DNA of 64,000 nucleotides from Alentia gelatinosa (Eukaryota; Annelida; Polychaeta; Phyllodocida; Polynoidae): assembly GCA_950022655.1 (NCBI GenBank), contig OX465592.1:4485544-4549543 (forward strand), in the 5' to 3' direction. Of this stretch, positions 44,643-54,804 are shown in pieces. The position numbers were made by a program, and so were the translations under genes. Under the pieces are notes generated by a model. It made no database searches, was not told the origin of the DNA, and worked only from the letters and a program-made list of their open reading frames with translations. Each line of letters begins with the position of its first letter. Within the stretch, counting starts at the first letter, position 1.

Positions 44643-47600
44643 GTAGCCTTTCACTTTACGATTAAGAAAGAAACTAATGAGTGTTTGGTCTGTGTCCTCA
44701 TTCGCCATCGAGTTTGGAGTGCCCAGTAGTATGCACGAGGCGATAGCCGAGTGAATATTCTGAAGCACCCCAAACACGAAAATGTTTCTGATTTTATCTT
44801 AGCCTAGAAATATCTATCTGTTTACCAACCGTTGAGAACGAGTTACTGTACTCGCAAGCCTGTTGAGAACGAGTTCCTAATGTTTAAACTATGGACGTTT
44901 ATTCCAGGCTAAGATAAATACCCAGCCCATGTATACTGTAAATATGCAGCATATGACGTAAAATTAGTTTTCCGTACGGCAAAATACGGAACATCATCTT
45001 GTACACGTTGACTAAAATATCAGCAGTTAGGCCAAATCAAATTAATCTTTTTTTATTCATTTCGGGTACATAGTAAATATAGAACGTCCTACCATGCTTG
45101 TACAAGCCACAAAACTTGATAATAATTTACGGTTCGTACAGTACTCGGCGTAAAGTCCTCGCTCCATACAAACCATAAATTCTCATCTCGTTTTGTGGCT
45201 TGCACAGCATGGTCATGATGTTCTATATGATTACATGATCTCTATAATGTATTTAGAAGGAAATTCATGAGATATGAAAAACTTGATCCAAACCTCCACC
45301 CGTACTTAAACCTCGGTCTGCAACCTCTGTTTAAATATCCGGGGGCGGAGGTTCGTTAAAGTAATAATTCGTCCCCAGGAATACAGTTTTCTCACTTTAT
45401 CTCACCTGTGTTCATGTTGACTGTGCTGCGTGCTTGCTGATGTCTGACTCAGTGTGGTTCGTCTACAGGCCGGGAGAGGGCGGTGTGTTCATGTTGACCG
45501 TGCTGCGTCTGACTCAGTGTGGTTCGTCTACAGGCCGTGAGAGGGCGATGTGTTCATGTTGACCGTGCTGCGTGCTTGCTGATGTCTGACTCAGTGTGGT
45601 TCGTCTACAGGCCGTGAGAGGGCGATGTGTTCATGTTGACCGTGCTGCGTGCTTGCTGAGGTCTGACTCAGTGTGGTTCGTCCTCAGGCCGGGAGAGGGC
45701 GGTGTGTTCATGTTGACCGTGCTGCGTGCTTGCTGATGTCTGACTCAGTGTGGTTCGTCTACAGGCCGGGAGAGGGCGGTGTGTTCATGTTGACCGTGCT
45801 GCGTCTGACTCAGTGTGGTTCGTCTACAGGCCGTGAGAGGGCGATGTGTTCATGTTGACCGTGCTGCGTGCTTGCTGATGTCTGACTCAGTGTGGTTCGT
45901 CTACAGGCCGTGAGAGGGCGATGTGTTCATGTTGACCGTGCTGCGTGCTTGCTGAGGTCTGACTCAGTGTGGTTCGTCCTCAGGCCGGGAGAGGGCGGTG
46001 TGTTCATGTTGACCGTGCTGCGTGCTTGCTGATGTCTGACTCAGTGTGGTTCGTCTACAGGCCGGGAGAGGGCGGTGTGTTCATGTTGACCGTGCTGCGT
46101 CTGACTCAGTGTGGTTCGTCTACAGGCCGTGAGAGGGCGATGTGTTCATGTTGACCGTGCTGCGTGCTTGCTGATGTCTGACTCAGTGTGGTTCGTCTAC
46201 AGGCCGTGAGAGGGCGATGTGTTCATGTTGACCGTGCTGCGTGCTTGCTGAGGTCTGACTCAGTGTGGTTCGTCCTCAGGCCGGGAGAGGGCGGTGTGTT
46301 CATGTTGACCGTGCTGCGTGCTTGCTGATGTCTGACTCAGTGTGGTTCGTCCTCAGGCCGGGAGAGGGCGGTGTGTTCATGTTGACTGTGCTGCGTGCTT
46401 GCTGATGTCTCACTCAGTGTGGTTCGTCTACAGGCCGTGAGAGGGCGGTGTGTTCATGTTGACCGTGCTGCGTGCTTGCTGATGTCTGACTCAGTGTGGT
46501 TCGTCTACAGGCCGTGAGAGGGCGGTGTGTTCATGTTGACCGTGCTGCGTGCTTGCTGATGTCTGACTCAGTGTGGTTCGTCTACAGGCCGTGAGAGGGC
46601 GGTGTGTTCATGTTGACCGTGCTGCGTGCTTGCTGATGTCTGACTCAGTGTGGTTCGTCTACAGGCCGGGAGAGGGCGGTGTGTTCATGTTGACCGTGCT
46701 GCGTGCTTGCTGATGTCTGACTCAGTGTGGTTTGTCCTCAGGCCGGGAGAGGGCGGTGTGTTCGGGGCTGTGGGTGGAGGAGACCGACTCGCCAAGACGG
46801 TCAACGCCCTGCGCGCTGCTGTCCGCTTCAGGGGCCCCGTGAGTACCGAGTTAATTAGTGTACACCCAGTAGTGAGCACTGTCTGTAATATACAGCTGGT
46901 AATCAACTCACCACTGGTATTTTTTTCAATAGACTTAACATTAAGAACTCCTATCCAACACCCATGAGATATTTTAGGAAAAGTATTCAATGGGGGATTA
47001 TATCACAAATGTTACCCCATTAGTCAATGTAAAGGGTGAGATAAATTCAGAAACCCATTTAAGTTTAGGGTCAGAGCTTGATCCCATATTACTTGAATTG
47101 CTACATGCAGCTTCACTTTGTGAATTACTACTCAATTCAAACACAATGGGATACTATCAAGAAACGTCACAAGTTTGAGTCTGAGTTTATTTATGCCACG
47201 CATTTTGTTGGCTCCATAATTTCACGAGTCGAGGACAAGTGACATTACAGAGCCAACAAAATGAGTGGCATGAATAAGCTCCAACTCAAACGAGTGGCGT
47301 CTAGATTTTGTCCTACCCCGTTTTCATATTTTTTCAGTATCAGAAAGTAGTGGCTTAAACAGCACTTTATGTCACACCCGTGACATAAACAAAACCCATG
47401 TTAAGCCTATGGCGTTTTTTATTAGGGGTAGGATAAAAGCTCTGACCCTAAACTTTCATAGGTTTCCTCAATAGTATATACCTGGTAGTGAGTGACATCC
47501 TTTTCTGAAAGTTCGCAGGGTGCCTGTATAATGAGTAGATTATACTGACTCTATCTGAATGTTCGCAGGGTGCCTGTATAATGAGTAGATTATACTGACT

Positions 47601-50600
47601 CTGTCTGAATGTTCGCAGGGTGCCTGTATAATGAGTAGATTATACTGACTGTCTGAATGTTCGCAGGGTGCCTGTATAATGAGTAGATTATACTGACTCT
47701 GTCTGAATGTTCGCAGGGTGCCTGTATAATGAGTAGATTATACTGACTCTGTCTGAATGTTCACAGGGTGCCTGTATAATGAGTAGATTAAACTGACTCT
47801 ATCTGAATGTCCGCAGGGTGCCTGTATAATGAGTAGATTATACTGAATGTCTGCAGGGTGCCTGTACAATAAGTAGATTATACTGACTCTATCTGAATGT
47901 CCGCAGGGTGCCTGTATAATGAGTAGATTATACTGACTATCTGAATGTCTGCAGGGTGCCTGTATAATAAGTAGATTATACTGACTCTATCTGAATTTTC
48001 GCAGGGTGCCTGTATAATGAGTAGATTATACTGAATGTTCGCAGGGTGCCTGTATAATGAGTAGATTATATTGACTCTATCTGAATATCCGCAGGGTGCC
48101 TGTATAATGAGTAGATTATACTGACTCTGTCTGAATGTTCGCAGGGTGCCTGTATAATGAGATTATACTGACTCTGTCTGAATGTTCACAGGGTGCCTGT
48201 ATAATGAGTAGATTATATTGACTCTATCTGAATGTTCTCAGGGTGCCTGTATAATAAGTAGATTATACTGACTCTATCTTAATGTTCGCAGGGTGCCTGT
48301 ATAATGAGTAGATTATACTGACTGTCTGAATGTTCGCAGGGTGCCTGTATAATGAGTAGATTATACTGACTATCTGAATGTCCGCAGGGAGCCTGTATAA
48401 TGAGTAGATTATACTGACTCTACCTGAATTTTCGCAGGGTGCCTGTATAATGAGTAGATTATACTGAATGTTTGCAGGGTGCCTGTATAATGAGTAGATT
48501 ATACTGACTCTATCTGAATGTTCGCAGGGTGCCTGTATAATAAGTAGATTATACTGACTCTGTCTGAATATTGGCAGGGTGCCTGTATAATGAGTAGATT
48601 ATACTGACTCTGTCTGAATGTTCGCAGGGTGCCTGTATAATGAGTAGATTATAGTGACTCTATCTGAATGTCCGCAGGGTGCCTGTATAATGAGTAGATT
48701 ATACTGACTATCTGAATGTCTGCAGGTGCCTGTATAATAAGTAGATTATACTGACTCTATCTGAATTTTCGCAGGGTGCCTGTATAATGAGTAGATTATA
48801 CTGAATGTTCGTAGGGTGCCTGTATAATGAGTAGGTTATACTGACTCTATCTGAATGTTCGCAGGGTGCCTGTATAATGAGTAGATTATACTGACTCTAT
48901 CTGAATGTTCTCAGGGTGCCTGTATAATAAGTAGATTATACTGACTCTGTCTGAATTTTCGCAGGGTGCCTGTATAATGAGTAGATTATAGTGACTCTAT
49001 CTGAATGTCCGCATGGTGCCTGTATAATGAGTAGATTATAGTGACTCTGTCTGAATGTTCGCAGGGTGCCTGTATAATGAGTAGATTATACTGACTCTGT
49101 CTGAATGTTTGCAGGGTGCCTGTATAATGAGTAGATTATACTGACTGTCTGAATGTTCGCAGGGTGCCTGTATAATGAGTAGATTATACTGACTCTGTCT
49201 GAATGTTCACAGGGTGCCTGTATAAAGAGTAGATTATACTGACTCTATCTGAATGTCCGCATGGTGCCTGTATAATGAGTAGATTATACTGACTCTGTCT
49301 GAAAGTTCGCAGGGTGCCTGTATAATGAGTAGATTATACTGACTCTGTCTGAATGTTTGCAGGGTGCCTGTATAATGAGTAGATTATACTGACTCTATCT
49401 GAATGTTCGCAGGGTGCCTGTATAATAAGTAGATTATACTGACTCTGTCTGAATGTTGGCAGGGTGCCTGTATAATGAGTAGATTATACTGACTCTATCT
49501 GAATGTTCGCAGGGTGCCTGTATAATGAGTAGATTATACTGACTTTGTCTGAATGTTCGCAGGGTGCCTGTATAATGAGTAGATTATACTGACTGAATGT
49601 TCGCAGGGTGCCTGTATAATGAGTAGATTATACTGACTCTATCTGAATGTCCGCAGGGAGCCTGTATAATGAGTAGATTATACTGATTCTATCTGAATGT
49701 CCGCAGGGTGCCTGTATAATGAGTAGATTATACTGACTATCTGAATGTCTGCAGGGTGCCTGTATAATAAGTAGATTATACTGACTCTATCTGAATGTCC
49801 GCAGGGAGCCTGTATAATGAGTAGATTATACTGACTCTATCTGAATGTCCGCAGGGTGCCTGTATAATGAGTAGATTATACTGACTCTGTCTGAATGTTC
49901 GCAGGGTGCCTGTATAATGAGTAGATTATACTGACTCTATCTGAATGTCCGCAGGGTGCCAGTATAATGAGTAGATTATACTGACTCTATCTGAATGTCC
50001 GCAGGGTGCCTGTATAATGAGTAGATTATACTGACTCTATCTGAATGTCCGCAGGGTGCCTGTATAATGAGTAGATTATACTGACTCTATCTGAATGTTC
50101 GCAGGGTGCCTGTATAATGAGTAGATTATACTGACTCTGTCTAAATGTTCGCAGGGTGCCTGTATAATAAGTAGATTATACTGACTCTATCTGAATGTTC
50201 GCAGGGTGCCTGTATAATGAGTAGATTATACTGACTCTGTCTGAATGTTCGCAGGGTGATCCACACTTGGCCGATGCGTACCGCCTCGATCCCAGCCCCG
50301 AGTGTCACTTCCAGTCGGACAAGGTGAAGAAGCTGCTGCAGGTCATGCTGGAGACGCGACTCGAGGGCTTCAGGTGAGTGTCTCATCCCTGTACAGTACA
50401 ATTCTGGTGTACACTAATTGGCTGTATTACCCATGGTATACAAAGTCCCCATAGAGAATGTATGGGGACTTCGTAAACCAAGATCCATTGTTTAAAAACT
50501 GCCAGATACCATAGCCATGGTATGCTAATTCAAAAGTATGGTATACGGCCTCAAATCCATGGTATATGGAGAAAAAAGTCCCTTTTAGCCATAGTGCAAA

Positions 50601-53347
50601 ACAAATAGTCCCTAGTGATATTCCCATAAAAACGGCAATTTCTGGGTTTAATTCATAGACCCTCTTCACACTGGCGCCATCTTGTAATGGCCGCCCATGT
50701 ACGTCAATCGAAAACGAGACGCGCCCTCTCCACTTAGTCCTGAATATTGATAATAATACTATTGATTCTCTAACTTGAAAGATGGAAATCGCTCTCACGT
50801 CTTAACTAATCGGCCGATTTGTATAATCAATACATTGTTAGAAAGCTGAGACTTGGACCTATCTGCTGGTGTATATATATGATATACCAGTGTTATGGCT
50901 AACGTTTCCTGTCATAGATTGAACATTGGAATTGTTTTAGGTAAAAAATACCAAAAGATGTAACCTTCCTGTTTTCAGAGATTTACTGAAAAATCTACCG
51001 CGATGACCTACAAAAATAACTATCCTATCTTATTAGGTATTTCATGACAATTAATATGATACCTATATCGCCAGGCTGTGATAAATATTTCCTGAGATAA
51101 TGGTGCATTATCATAGATGACAAGGAGTCAAAAAGAGCACTAGAAAATATTTGATTTTCAGATATTATTGCATTTTAGATACTGACTTTGATACAAAGTT
51201 GTCAAAGGTTGCTATATTCTATAAGTGCAATAATTATTCCCCAGTATATCTTATTTTTTAATTCTCCTACTGTAAAAGGTTTATTATTGTATCAGATTTA
51301 AAACATGATCAAATATTGTGATAAATTCCCAAATTTCATGACAATTAACTGGTGCATTATTAGTTTATTACTTCAGAAAATATCTATCACAACCTGGTAA
51401 TATTGGTATCATTTTAATCGTCTTTAAATGCCTAAGAAGGTAGGATGTTTATTTCTATAGGTCATCGCGATAGATTTTTCATTAAATCACTTTGAAAGCA
51501 GGAAGATGACAGGTTTGTGGGTTTTTTTTACCCAAACAATTTTGAGGTTCAAGCTATGACAGGAAATCATAACCATAACACAGGTATATCATATATATAC
51601 CAACAGATAGGTCTATGTCCCAGCTTTCTAAAAATGTTTTAATTGTAAAATCCGGCCATTTATTTATGACAGAAGAGCGATTTACATTTTCGTTGCTATG
51701 GTGGTATTAGGCGCTTGCTGCAGTGTTGGCTTCACTCTGACAGTGCTTGCCTCGTTCTGGAGTGCGGGAATTTCGCTGGTCCCCGGCTGGTAGTTTATCA
51801 AGTATATAGAACCAGCGAAACCCGTTATCATAGCGATCGCAGCGCCACCCTTATGTGCAAGAGGTGAATTGGAGAAAATGGATTACAAATACAACAAATG
51901 ATGGTTTTGTGGAGGGGCGGCTCTGTAAACTATGCGTCAACCTCTTTTGGTTTATGTCCACAAAACCAGCGATTATTTTCTATGTATTTTTATGGTGTAC
52001 ACTAATTGGCTGTAGGTTTATGGTGTATATTAATTGGCTGTATTTTTACGGTCTACACTAATTGGCCATATTATCATGGTGTACACTAGTTGGCCATATT
52101 ATCATGGTGTACACTAGTTGGCCATATTATCATGGTCTATGCTAATTGGCCATATTATCATGGTGTATACTAGTTGGCCATATTATCATGGTGTACACTA
52201 GTTGGCCATATTATCATGGTCTATGCTAATTGGCCATATTATCATGGTGTATACTAATAGGCCATATTATCATGGTGTACACTAATCGGCCATATTTTTA
52301 TGGTGCACACTAATATACCATATTTTTATGGTGCACACTAATTGGCTGTATTTTCATGGTGTACACTAATTGGCCATATTATTATGGTGCACACTAATTG
52401 GCCATATTATCATGGTGTACACTAATTGGCCATATTTTTATGGTGCACACTAATAGACCATATTTTTATGGTGCACACTAATTGGCTGTATTTTCATGGT
52501 GTTCACTAATTGGCCATATTATTATGGTGCACACTAATTGGCCATATTATCAGGGTGTACACTAATTGTCCATATTCTCATGGTGTACACTAATTGGCCG
52601 TATTATCATGGTTTACACTAATTGTCCATATTATCATGGTGTACACTAATCGGCCATATTTTTATGGTGCACACTAATATACCATATTTTTATGGTGCAC
52701 ACTAATTGGCTGTATTTTCATGGTGTACACTAATTGGCCATATTATTATGGTGCACACTAATTGGCCATATTATCATGGTGTACACTAATTGGCCATATT
52801 TTTATGGTGCACACTAATAGACCATATTTTTATGGTGCACACTAATTGGCTGTATTTTCATGGTGTTCACTAATTGGCCATATTATTATGGTGCACACTA
52901 ATTGGCCATATTATCAGGGTGTACACTAATTGTCCATATTCTCATGGTGTACACTAATTGGCCGTATTATCATGGTTTACACTAATTGTCCATATTCTCA
53001 TGGTGTATACTAATTGGCTGTATTTTTATGGTGTACACTAATTGGTTATATTTTTATGGTGTACACTAATTGGCTGTATTATCATGGTCTATTACAGGTA
53101 TGACGGTAGGACGGCCTCCTCCACCATCTTGTCTCTGTCGCGGCAGATCACAGACGAGGTCAAGGCCTTTGAGTTCCCTCGCTACAAACTCGTTTGTAAT
53201 GTCATCATGGGTCAAGTTGAAGGTCAGGACATACAGATCTCCAGTCGCTGCTTGTGGAATAGCTTCTCAGACTCCTACGCCTGCGTGACCCACCAAACAC
53301 CCTCCTACTTTGTGGTGGCCCTCGTCCATGCCACTTACCATGAATAA
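44398..53347 (+). CDS. DYNLT4-like: Tctex1-domain protein, four coding exons
   Basis: Exons 44398-44642, 46742-46838, 50255-50373 and 53098-53347 join in phase to 711 nt (236 residues plus stop). The Tctex1 domain spans about residues 128-236: VKKLLQVMLETRLEGF, then the ITDEVKAFEFPRYKLVC helix-strand block, then SSRCLWN...SYACVTHQ and FVVALVHATYHE at the C-terminus. These are hallmarks of dynein light chain Tctex-type proteins. RYKLVC and the long N-terminal extension are most like DYNLT4 (TCTEX1D4), with DYNLT5 as the alternative. The length fits (human DYNLT4 is about 220 aa). Family members act with dynein, intraflagellar transport or ciliary motors. Residues 15-43 carry a repeated K-S-D-V-S-K-N-T octapeptide. 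A TGA at 44389-44391 is in frame just before the ATG, fixing the start. Donor 1 (AG/GTAGCC) is weak; donors 2 and 3 are GTGAGT. Every intron holds a large minisatellite running into its acceptor. Confidence 0.88.
44676..44916 (-). mobile_element. Bipartite palindrome-MITE, type I, in intron 1
   Basis: Palindrome about 44676-44788 with arms GTGTTTGGTCTGTGTCCTC / inverted and apex GCACGAGGCGATAGCCGAGTG, then TTTTATCTTAGCCTAG and outer end TCCAGGCTAAGATAA. Starts only 33 bp after the exon 1 donor. Same palindrome class as 4110-4290. Confidence 0.82.
44922..45228 (-). mobile_element. Bipartite palindrome-MITE, type II, in intron 1
   Basis: Related to 5196-5535: degenerate outer end at 44922, inner end TTTCGGGTACATAGTAAAT (about 45059), palindrome 45084-45228 with arms CTTGTACAAGCCACAAAAC / GTTTTGTGGCTTGCACAG and apex ACTCGGCGTAAAGTCCTCG. 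Confidence 0.75.
45250..45407 (-). mobile_element. Palindrome half of a type I element, cut off by the intron 1 array
   Basis: Palindrome-like segment 45252-45392 with inner stem AACCTCCACCCG/inverted GGGGGCGGAGGTT, followed by the inner end CTTTATCTCACCTGTG. The module that should follow is absent and the 77-bp array starts at this point. Confidence 0.55.
45407..46763. repeat. Intron 1 minisatellite, 77/63-bp units, spanning the exon 2 acceptor
   Basis: About 18 units of GCTTGCTGATGTCTGACTCA, then GTGTGGTTCGTCTACAGGCC, then GGGAGAGGGCGGTGTGTTCA and TGTTGACCGTGCTGCGT. Some units lack about 14 bp. A higher-order unit of 296 bp repeats about three times (for example 45673-45968 and 45969-46264 look identical). 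Every unit contains YAG/GCCGKGAGAGGGCGRTGTGTTC, the true acceptor plus the first 22 nt of exon 2, preceded by CTGAC. Confidence 0.95.
46742..46838 (+). CDS. DYNLT4-like: Tctex1-domain gene, exon 2
   Basis: 97 bp reading (R)PGEGGVFGAVGGGDRLAKTV and then NALRAAVRFRGP. Acceptor CCTCAG, donor CCC/GTGAGT. The first 22 bases (GCCGGGAGAGGGCGGTGTGT plus TC) are also part of every unit of the upstream array; the unique exon begins at 46764. Confidence 0.82.
46970..47470 (+). mobile_element. Type I palindrome-MITE split by a second MITE
   Basis: Inverted relative of 18683-18957. Module 46970-47046 (ends AAGGGTGAGATAAATTC), palindrome left arm 47050-47090 (AAGTTTAGGGTCAGAGCTTG), then at 47441-47460 the right arm AGCTCTGACCCTAAACTT. 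The element at 47152-47440 lies between. Confidence 0.8.
47152..47440 (-). mobile_element. Bipartite palindrome-MITE, type I, nested
   Basis: Full copy of the 28142/29605 class: ACTATCAAGAAACGTCACAA, palindrome, TAGATTTTGTCCTACCCCG, outer end TTAGGGGTAGGATAA. Inserted in the palindrome of the 46970 element, in intron 2 of the Tctex1 gene. Confidence 0.87.
47490..50258. repeat. Intron 2 minisatellite, 50-bp unit, about 55 copies, ending at the exon 3 acceptor
   Basis: Unit GGTGCCTGTATAATGAGTAG, then ATTATACTGACTCTGTCTGA and ATGTTCGCAG. Each unit has TACTGAC (a good branch-point match) followed about 20 nt later by CGCAG/GGTG. The last CGCAG/GGTG at 50251-50258 is the genuine exon 3 acceptor, after which sequence turns unique (GATCCACAC). 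Units vary in the polypyrimidine stretch and several are 10-14 bp shorter. Confidence 0.97.
50255..50373 (+). CDS. DYNLT4-like: Tctex1-domain gene, exon 3
   Basis: 119 bp reading GDPHLADAYRLDPSPECHFQ and then SDKVKKLLQVMLETRLEGF. Acceptor TTCGCAG/GGTG is the last copy of the acceptor-like motif in the 50-bp array; donor CAG/GTGAGT is strong. The YRLDPSP..HFQ...V.K.L..VLE pattern is the usual lead-in to the Tctex1 fold. Confidence 0.88.
50403..53097. repeat. Intron 3 minisatellite, about 28-bp unit, ending at the exon 4 acceptor
   Basis: Units of CATGGTGTACACTAATTGGC plus CATATTAT. One copy is at 50403-50428, just after the donor. About 38 copies are at 51985-53097. A 364-bp higher-order block is repeated (about 52279-52642 and 52643-53006). 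Units contain CACTAAT, a possible branch point; the last unit reads CATGGTCTATTACAG and ends on the exon 4 acceptor. Confidence 0.95.
50775..51695. mobile_element. Long-inverted-repeat element in intron 3
   Basis: Two diverged arms of about 350-400 bp face each other. TTAGAAAGCTGAGACTTGGA (about 50840) matches inverted AGACATAGGTC..CAGCTTTCTAA near 51610-51634. Matching inner landmarks are TACCGCGATGACCTA / TAGGTCATCGCGATA. Arms extend outward to GAAATCGCTCT (about 50782) / AGAGCGATTT (about 51665). No transposase ORF; MITE or fold-back of unknown superfamily, sitting inside the split 28-bp array. Confidence 0.75.
53098..53347 (+). CDS. DYNLT4-like: Tctex1-domain gene, terminal exon 4
   Basis: 250 bp, 82 residues from YDGRTASSTILSL to VHATYHE. 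Acceptor TATTACAG. The stop TAA at 53345-53347 overlaps AATAAA (53343-53348). A MITE starts only 50 bp downstream at 53397, so the 3' UTR either is very short or includes the MITE. Confidence 0.9.
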
Positions 53348-53396
53348 ACACCAGTCATCATAAAGGTGTTTCCGTATGATGTAATCTTGGGACCTG

Positions 53397-53763
53397 CTTA
53401 TCATAGGGAGCCAAAGTGAACCCGCTGAAACCACAGATACCCACCTACAAAACACCATTTCCGGTGGCCAGTAAGAACGAGGCTTAGTGCTAAAGCTATG
53501 GGGGTTTGAGGCTAGACTTATGTTTTTGGTCTCGTTTGTTACTTTTGAGGTGGAGTTTATAACTATCGCCTCTGAATAATTTTGTTTCAAAACTACGATG
53601 ACAGTTGTTAAGTTTATTAGAAATTTGGATCTAAAAGATTGGTGAATGAGACATATAATCTTGAACCTACATAGTCAAAGTACTGAGCGCCTATACCCGG
53701 AAATAGTATTTTGTGACCGGCTATCTGTGGTTGCAACGGGTTCACTTTGGCTCCCTATCATTT
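53397..53763. mobile_element. MITE with about 65-bp terminal inverted repeats
   Basis: CTTATCATAGGGAGCCAAAG TGAACCCG at the left faces CGGGTTCACTTTGGCTCCCT ATCATTT at the right, with further matches inside (ACCACAGATA / TATCTGTGGT, ATTTCCGG / CCGGAAAT). Starts 50 bp after the Tctex1 gene stop codon. Confidence 0.8.
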
Positions 53764-53884
53764 CACGAATAGAGCGCTAATTTCCGTTAATTCCGCTAGG
53801 GGCGATAGTTCCCGTTCTGGCCAATAGGAGTATATATATGGTTCGATTTAGGGACAGATGGCATGTAGAATAGGCGAGATTCTA

Positions 53885-54210
53885 TAAGTAATGAGCACAC
53901 TTAGAGCCGTAATCTTTATTGTCCCATTTAGATACATATCTGAAATCGTTGATGAAATAGTTTATCAAGGGCTGGTGAGGCGGAAATAATTTCAAAATCA
54001 TGATTTCCCATGTGGAACCCTTGAAAATGAGGGAAATCTGAATCCTGACCCCAACCAAAGTGACCCAAAATCTGCCAATTGTCTGGTAATCTCCAGCACA
54101 CCTAGGGCCATAATATTTGCTGTCCCATTCAGGTATGTATCTGAAATCGTTGATGAAATAGTTTATTAAGAGCTGGTGAGGTGGATATAATTAGAAAATC
54201 TTGATTTGTC
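53885..54210. repeat. About 115-bp direct repeat, two copies
   Basis: GAGCACACTTAGAGCCGTAA ... TCATGATTTC at about 53890-54005 and a diverged copy at about 54093-54207, sharing TGAAATCGTTGATGAAATAG. Confidence 0.8.
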
Positions 54211-54804
54211 TGGAGTCCCCCTCACCTCACCAGATTTGATGTATAGACAATAACTTTACAAATGTTAACAGACTAGAGAAAACACTATAAACTTGTGAGA
54301 GTTTTATTACTTTTATTTTATCACACTGTGCAAGTAACATCACGGCAGAGCAGGTTCTCGTAAAAATAATACTCCTGCTTGTGTAATCTGGTGTAATCTA
54401 CACGTAATCCGACTGACACTACCCGCGAGCTTGCCTCACTCCACAAAACGATAACATGACTGCAGACAGCTTTCAAATCCAAGTATGCAAAATGATGCCA
54501 GTTTATCAAAATTACATTTTTGATTGTCAATTCTCATTAAATTGCCTAACCAATAAAAACTTTGTAAAAAAAACACCAAATAAACACCTCACCTCTGTAT
54601 TGGGAACTCCTTCGAGGAAATCGGGGTACCGATTTACGAAAATCGGGGCCCCAATATTTTTGGAAAAAATCTGATGAGGTTTTCTATAATTATCACGAGG
54701 GGCCTGCACTGTGGCCTACCTCTACAGATGAAGCGCACCCCCCCCCCCCTCCCCACACCCCACTTTCCATGCTTTATCGAAGCAGGAACTTATAAACAAA
54801 ATTC
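54211..54804. other. Spacer with one short palindrome
   Basis: 54618-54665 holds facing AATCGGGG motifs (GAAATCGGGGTACCGATTT and AAAATCGGGGCCCC), resembling a short palindromic stretch at 38838-38885. No gene seen. Confidence 0.4.

Noticed and set aside
45673..46967. ORFs with repeated VHVDRAACLLMSDSVW-like peptides
   Set aside because: They translate the intron 1 array; only 46742-46838 is exon, as shown by phase with flanking exons.
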